This document shows positions 60,940-64,000 of a stretch of 64,000 bases of DNA, in pieces. Under the pieces are notes generated by a model, which did no database searches, had not been told where the DNA came from, and worked only from the letters and a program-made list of their open reading frames with translations. The stretch spans positions 186,001-250,000 of the forward strand of contig JACRHL010000019.1 in NCBI GenBank assembly GCA_016212085.1, written 5' to 3'. How positions within the stretch are numbered: the stretch's first letter is position 1; every line of letters starts with the position of its first letter. Made by a program: the position numbers and the translations under genes. This DNA comes from Nitrospirota bacterium. Lineage in GTDB: Bacteria; Nitrospirota; JACRHL01.

Positions 60940-62754
60940 CTACTCCTCCTTGCGCACGAGGCCGGAAAGGCCCGCCGCGAGCAGGGTGCTGCAAAACCAG
61001 CCGGCGGCGATGTGCAGCCACAGGTAGCGCCGCAGCCACATGCCGCAGCGGTATTCCCCTCGGGGCGGCAGCCCCGCCACGCGGGCGAGGCGGCCGAACA
61101 AGCCGTGAGACGCGGCATCGCACCTCCGGTCGGCATCCGGAACCCAATAGTCCTCCATGTGGAAGTTGACCAGGGGCACCAGCGTGTCCAGGGAATACAT
61201 GAACGGGCTGAAGTTGGGGTAGTCCGCCGGAAGCCTTTGATTATTGAACAGGGGGATGGCCTGGTCCCCGGCCCCGGCCTCGCCCTTCGTCGCGGGATTC
61301 AACGCGGCGTCCATGTACACCCGCTCCTTGGCGGGGCTGATGAGATTGCCGCCGTCGCCGAGCCGGAACAACAGGATGCCCAGGAGGAGGAACCCGGCCA
61401 GGCCGATCAGGGGGCGGTAAAGCTGGTAGCCGAACCCGAAGGTGAACCCGAGGAACCGTCGCCACGCCCTCCGCCACCCATTCAGGCCCCCGGCGCGGAT
61501 GCGTTCCCGTTCCAGCTCGATCAGCACCTGGCGGGCATCGTCGTTGTGCCCCATCTGCTTGAGGACCCTGGCCAACTGCACGTAGGGCTGGGGCCGGAAC
61601 GCCCCGGCGGGCTGGAGACCCAGCCATTTGATCCGGCGTTTCGCCTCCGACCAAAACCGGGCCGGACGACGCGGCCGCCACCGGCGGAGACCAAGCCATT
61701 TGATCCGGCATTTCGCGTCCGTGGAGGAACCCGGGGCGATGGCCCCGTAGCTGAAGCCGTCCAGAAAAAGCGCGCCATCCCTCGGCCAGCATTCCTCGGC
61801 GTCCGCCAGCACTCCGGCGCTGGCGCGGGCAAGGTTAACGGTCCCGGTGGCGGAAAAGCCCTCATCCAGGAAGACACTCCCCTTCACCCCCAAACCACCG
61901 GCACCGAGGGCGTTGCCTCCCGCGTTGTTGAAGGTGCCCCCCCGGCAGATGAGGTCCCCCCCCACCGAGGCACCCCGCAGGCGCACCTCCCCGGTGGCGG
62001 TAAAGCCATTATCCAGGAAGACGTTCCCCTTCACCTCCACACAATCGGCACAGAGGGCGTCGCCTCCCGCGTTGTTGAAGGCGCCCCCCCGGCAGCTGAG
62101 GTCCCCCCCCACCGAGGCACCCAGCAGGCGCACCCCCCCGGTGGCGGTAAAGCCATTATCCAGGAAGACATCCCCCTTCACCCCCAAACCATCGGCATTG
62201 AGGGCGTCGCCTTCCGCGTTGTTGAAGGTGCCCCCCCGGCAGCTGAGGTCCCCCCCCACCGAGGCACCCCGCAGGCGCACCGCCCCGGTGGCGGTAAAGC
62301 CCTCATTCAGGGAGACATCCCCCTTCACCTCCAAACCGTCGGCGTCGATGGGGCCGGTGTGGCTGCCATCCAGGTGAAGGCCGGGGAGGGTGGCGTCCTG
62401 CAGCACGAGCCCGTCGGCCAGGGCGCAGTGCATGAGGGCAAGCGGGAACGGCACCCGGGCGTGCCGGAGGTCAACCCTCTCCGTCACCTTCGCCGCCCAC
62501 AGCATGAGGCCGTGCGGGTCGACCCATTGCGCCGCATCGCGGTCGGTGCACAGCCAGCGGATCACCGCCGCGCGGATGGTGCGCTCCGGGCCCCATTGGG
62601 CCGCGTTGGCCGGGTCGCCGCCGCCGGGGGGGAGGCCTTCAAAATTGGCGGCCTCCCCTATCGCCGCCGCCCGCAGCATCACTTCCTCGGGCGCGGTGAG
62701 GTCCGCAAAGCGCGCCCTGCCGAGCGCCGCCAGTTCGTCCGCCGGGTTTGCCAT
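60940..62754 (-). CDS. Membrane protein with near-identical 49-residue beta-helix-like repeats
   Basis: This 604-residue protein has an N-terminal helical region (about 1-125). Next come about three and a half copies of a 49-residue repeat (GDVFLDNGFTATG, VRLLGASVGGDLSCRGG, FNNAGGDAL), which resemble pentapeptide-like or bactofilin-like right-handed beta-helices. A Trp/Arg-rich linker with a repeated RIKWLGL follows, and then two C-terminal membrane helices (LIGLAGFLLLGILLFRLGD; AAGWFCSTLLAAGLSGL). Similar proteins are called membrane-associated proteins without a proven role. ATG at 62754 is preferred over an upstream TTG. Confidence 0.75.
   Translation of the reverse strand: MANPADELAALGRARFADLTAPEEVMLRAAAIGEAANFEGLPPGGGDPANAAQWGPERTIRAAVIRWLCTDRDAAQWVDPHGLMLWAAKVTERVDLRHARVPFPLALMHCALADGLVLQDATLPGLHLDGSHTGPIDADGLEVKGDVSLNEGFTATGAVRLRGASVGGDLSCRGGTFNNAEGDALNADGLGVKGDVFLDNGFTATGGVRLLGASVGGDLSCRGGAFNNAGGDALCADCVEVKGNVFLDNGFTATGEVRLRGASVGGDLICRGGTFNNAGGNALGAGGLGVKGSVFLDEGFSATGTVNLARASAGVLADAEECWPRDGALFLDGFSYGAIAPGSSTDAKCRIKWLGLRRWRPRRPARFWSEAKRRIKWLGLQPAGAFRPQPYVQLARVLKQMGHNDDARQVLIELERERIRAGGLNGWRRAWRRFLGFTFGFGYQLYRPLIGLAGFLLLGILLFRLGDGGNLISPAKERVYMDAALNPATKGEAGAGDQAIPLFNNQRLPADYPNFSPFMYSLDTLVPLVNFHMEDYWVPDADRRCDAASHGLFGRLARVAGLPPRGEYRCGMWLRRYLWLHIAAGWFCSTLLAAGLSGLVRKEE
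61810..62343 (-). repeat. 147-bp in-frame tandem repeat
   Basis: Three full units (62343-62197, 62196-62050, 62049-61903) and a partial fourth repeat at exactly 147 bp. For example GTTGTTGAAGG recurs at 61924, 62071 and 62218. Identity between units is high at the DNA level, indicating recent expansion or gene conversion. Confidence 0.85.
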
Positions 62755-63054
62755 CACCACCCCATGTTGCAGAATGCCCAAGTGGAAGCCGGATTATATG
62801 CCGGTTTCAGCAAGGGCTCGCTTACCCCGTTACGCATCAAAACGGTATTCGGCCACAACCCCTGCCCCGTTGATGGCCTCGGTGGGCGGGGATCGCGCCC
62901 GCAACGCGCCTTGGCGCCATCCGGCGATCCGCGCGCGGGCATGGGGGAGGGGGGCAAACCCATGGGTCGTGCGCGCCACACGCGCCGCCACCCATGCGGC
63001 TCACCGACACACGGCGGACACCCCCAAGGCGCCGCCGGTGCAACCTGTCGAAAT
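62755..63054. other. Intergenic region between the repeat protein and tRNA-Glu
   Basis: Nothing firm is seen here. The right side (62880-63050) should lie downstream of the two tRNA genes, which are on the minus strand, but no clear terminator is visible. Confidence 0.3.
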
Positions 63055-63132
63055 TGGCGTCCCCAAGGGGATTCGAACCCCTGTCGCCGCCGTGAAAGGG
63101 CGGTGTCCTAGGCCAGGCTAGACGATGGGGAC
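63055..63132 (-). tRNA. tRNA-Glu (UUC)
   Basis: On the minus strand a 78-nt cloverleaf runs from GTCCCCATCGTCTAG to GGGGACGCCA. The anticodon stem-loop CCGCC-CTTTCAC-GGCGG gives anticodon TTC. The T-arm contains GGGGTTCGAATCCCC. CCA is encoded (63057-63055). Confidence 0.96.
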
Positions 63133-63261
63133 GCAAGCGGGATGCGTCGGGGGGGAGGCGGTTGGGCGCCTCCGTGAAAAAACCGTGCGGGCCGCCCACG
63201 ACCGGGCCCGCTGGCCGTGCCGGGAAAGCCCGATCGCGATGCGGGCCGCGTCGAGCGAGGA

Positions 63262-63337
63262 TGGTGAGCCGCGTTGGACTCGAACCAACGACCCGCGCCT
63301 TAAAAGGGCGCTGCTCTACCAACTGAGCTAGCGGCCC
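63262..63337 (-). tRNA. tRNA-Lys (UUU)
   Basis: On the minus strand a 76-nt cloverleaf starts GGGCCGCTAGCTCAGTTGG. The anticodon loop CTTTTAA gives anticodon TTT, and the T-arm is TTGGTTCGAGTCCAA. The acceptor stem GGGCCGC/GCGGCTC has one G-T pair, and CCA is encoded. It lies 129 bp upstream of tRNA-Glu on the same strand. Confidence 0.96.
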
Positions 63338-63405
63338 ATGTGCCGTCTCGCGCGGTGCGGACTATACCAACGGGGCGGGGCCCCGGTCAAGGGCGCCGGA
63401 CCCGC

Positions 63406-64000
63406 CTACACGCCGTCCGCCAGCAGCGCCCGCAACACCTCCCCGGCCGCCGCCGCCACCGCCGGGTCCGGCCCGCCCTTCAGCTCCTCGAGCAGGGTGG
63501 CGGCCTGGCCGGGCTGCAAGGTCAGGCGCAGGTAGCGCGCCAGCTCCAGCCGGGCCTCGGCCCCCTTGCCCGCCGCGTCCAGCAGTTCCGACAGGCGGAA
63601 GTGGCTCATGGGGTGCTGGGCATCCGCCTGGATGGCGCGCCGGTAAGCGGCCTCGGCGGCGGCGCCGTCGCCCGCGTCGCGCGCCACCTCGCCCGCCAGG
63701 AACTGGGCCGCCGCGTCGCCGGGGGCGGCCTCCGCCAGGGCGCCGGCCACCGTCCGGGCCTCGTCCCGCCGCCCCAGGCGCAGCAGGGCCGTTCCCAGCG
63801 CCGTGCGCACCGGCGCCGAGGCGGGCCGCTCCGCCGCCGCCCGCTCCAGGTACGGCAGCGCCTCGCCAAAGCGTGACGCGGCGAGCAACGCCACCCCTTG
63901 CGGAAAATCGCCCCCCGGCGCAGGCCGGCGCGCCAGGGCGTCCACCGCCAGCACCCCCTGCAAACGGGCCCAGGCGGTGCCGTCACGGCGCGGCGGCACC
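63406..64000 (-). CDS. TPR-repeat protein, C-terminal part (5' end outside window)
   Basis: The frame is open to the right edge. Tetratricopeptide-like helix pairs are visible (FGEALPYLERAAAERPASAPV; AEAAYRRAIQADAQHPMSHFRLSELLDAAG), so the protein mediates protein-protein contacts. Nothing shows its partner. A GTG at 63999 is unlikely to be the true start because the protein reads straight through. It ends 68 bp before the tRNA-Lys gene's 5' end. Confidence 0.75.
   Translation of the reverse strand, partial: VPPRRDGTAWARLQGVLAVDALARRPAPGGDFPQGVALLAASRFGEALPYLERAAAERPASAPVRTALGTALLRLGRRDEARTVAGALAEAAPGDAAAQFLAGEVARDAGDGAAAEAAYRRAIQADAQHPMSHFRLSELLDAAGKGAEARLELARYLRLTLQPGQAATLLEELKGGPDPAVAAAAGEVLRALLADGV

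Noticed and set aside
61810-62343. Regular repeats considered as a CRISPR array
   Set aside because: The units are contiguous 147-bp in-frame coding repeats with no spacers, and no cas genes are present.

Overview
The window is very GC-rich (about 70% by eye) with a strong G/C third-position bias. That bias opens long false reading frames on both strands. The gene content is that of a free-living Pseudomonadota (proteobacterium): Mfd, SecA, rph-rdgB, MlaE/F/D, CusCBA, GlnK-AmtB behind a sigma-54 promoter, NnrS, SelO, MtnB-D-C, a CckA-like hybrid kinase with a FixJ-type regulator, and tRNA genes with encoded CCA. A high-GC gammaproteobacterium is my best guess, but the class is not settled by what I can see. 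NnrS behind an exact FNR-type box, a di-haem protein, a TusA/NifS-like pair and a polyferredoxin suggest a respiratory organism able to handle nitrogen oxides and sulfur compounds.

Layout. 1-2.8 kb: end of an EamA transporter, MarC, a DsbA-like oxidoreductase, a GNAT acetyltransferase and a small unknown. 2.75-6.4 kb: nnrS facing left and an FG-GAP lipoprotein facing right around an FNR box. 6.4-11.1 kb: mfd and a tRNA-queuosine mannosyltransferase-like gene. 11.5-13.4 kb: a two-gene operon of FGE-sulfatase-fold proteins, the first with two haem motifs. 13.6-20.5 kb: HDOD protein, a divergent cold-shock protein, secA, a GAF-GGDEF cyclase, rph-rdgB. 21-23.5 kb: nikR with a His-rich tail, divergent from a DUF971/ATP-grasp-like pair, with a NikR-type box between. 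23.9-26.1 kb: GIY-YIG protein, RlmL, hemolysin III. 26.4-30.7 kb: a large exported unknown with EF-hand loops, a DUF411 metal protein and a short glucan phosphorylase. 30.9-37.4 kb: copper/silver efflux operon. 37.6-43.2 kb: an exported unknown, DUF2461, and a HEAT / HD-GYP / globin-like operon. 43.5-45.7 kb: a NifS-like protein lacking its PLP lysine, TusA and a peroxiredoxin. 45.9-48.4 kb: mlaE-mlaF-mlaD. 48.4-52.3 kb: a polyferredoxin and small genes in a repeat-rich stretch with a candidate small RNA. 52.6-57.1 kb: two-component pair and methionine-salvage genes mtnB-mtnD-mtnC. 57.2-60.8 kb: selO, then glnK-amtB. 60.9-64 kb: a tandem-repeat membrane protein, tRNA-Glu, tRNA-Lys and a TPR protein cut by the window edge.

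No complete insertion sequence, transposase, prophage, CRISPR array or rRNA was found. The mobile component is a set of short non-autonomous inverted-repeat elements. One family (about 140-165 bp, ends GGGCACCTCTATTAACC) has five intact copies; four are flanked by 4-bp direct repeats and the fifth by a 6-bp repeat. A second family has GGGCCTGT ends and sits directly on TAG stop codons. A third is a short GTTGAAAAA/TTTTTCAAC hairpin found at gene ends. The most unusual protein-level observations are the NifS-like protein without its Schiff-base lysine beside TusA, the di-haem/FGE-fold fusion, and the HEAT/HD-GYP/globin operon whose two large proteins seem to share an N-terminal domain.
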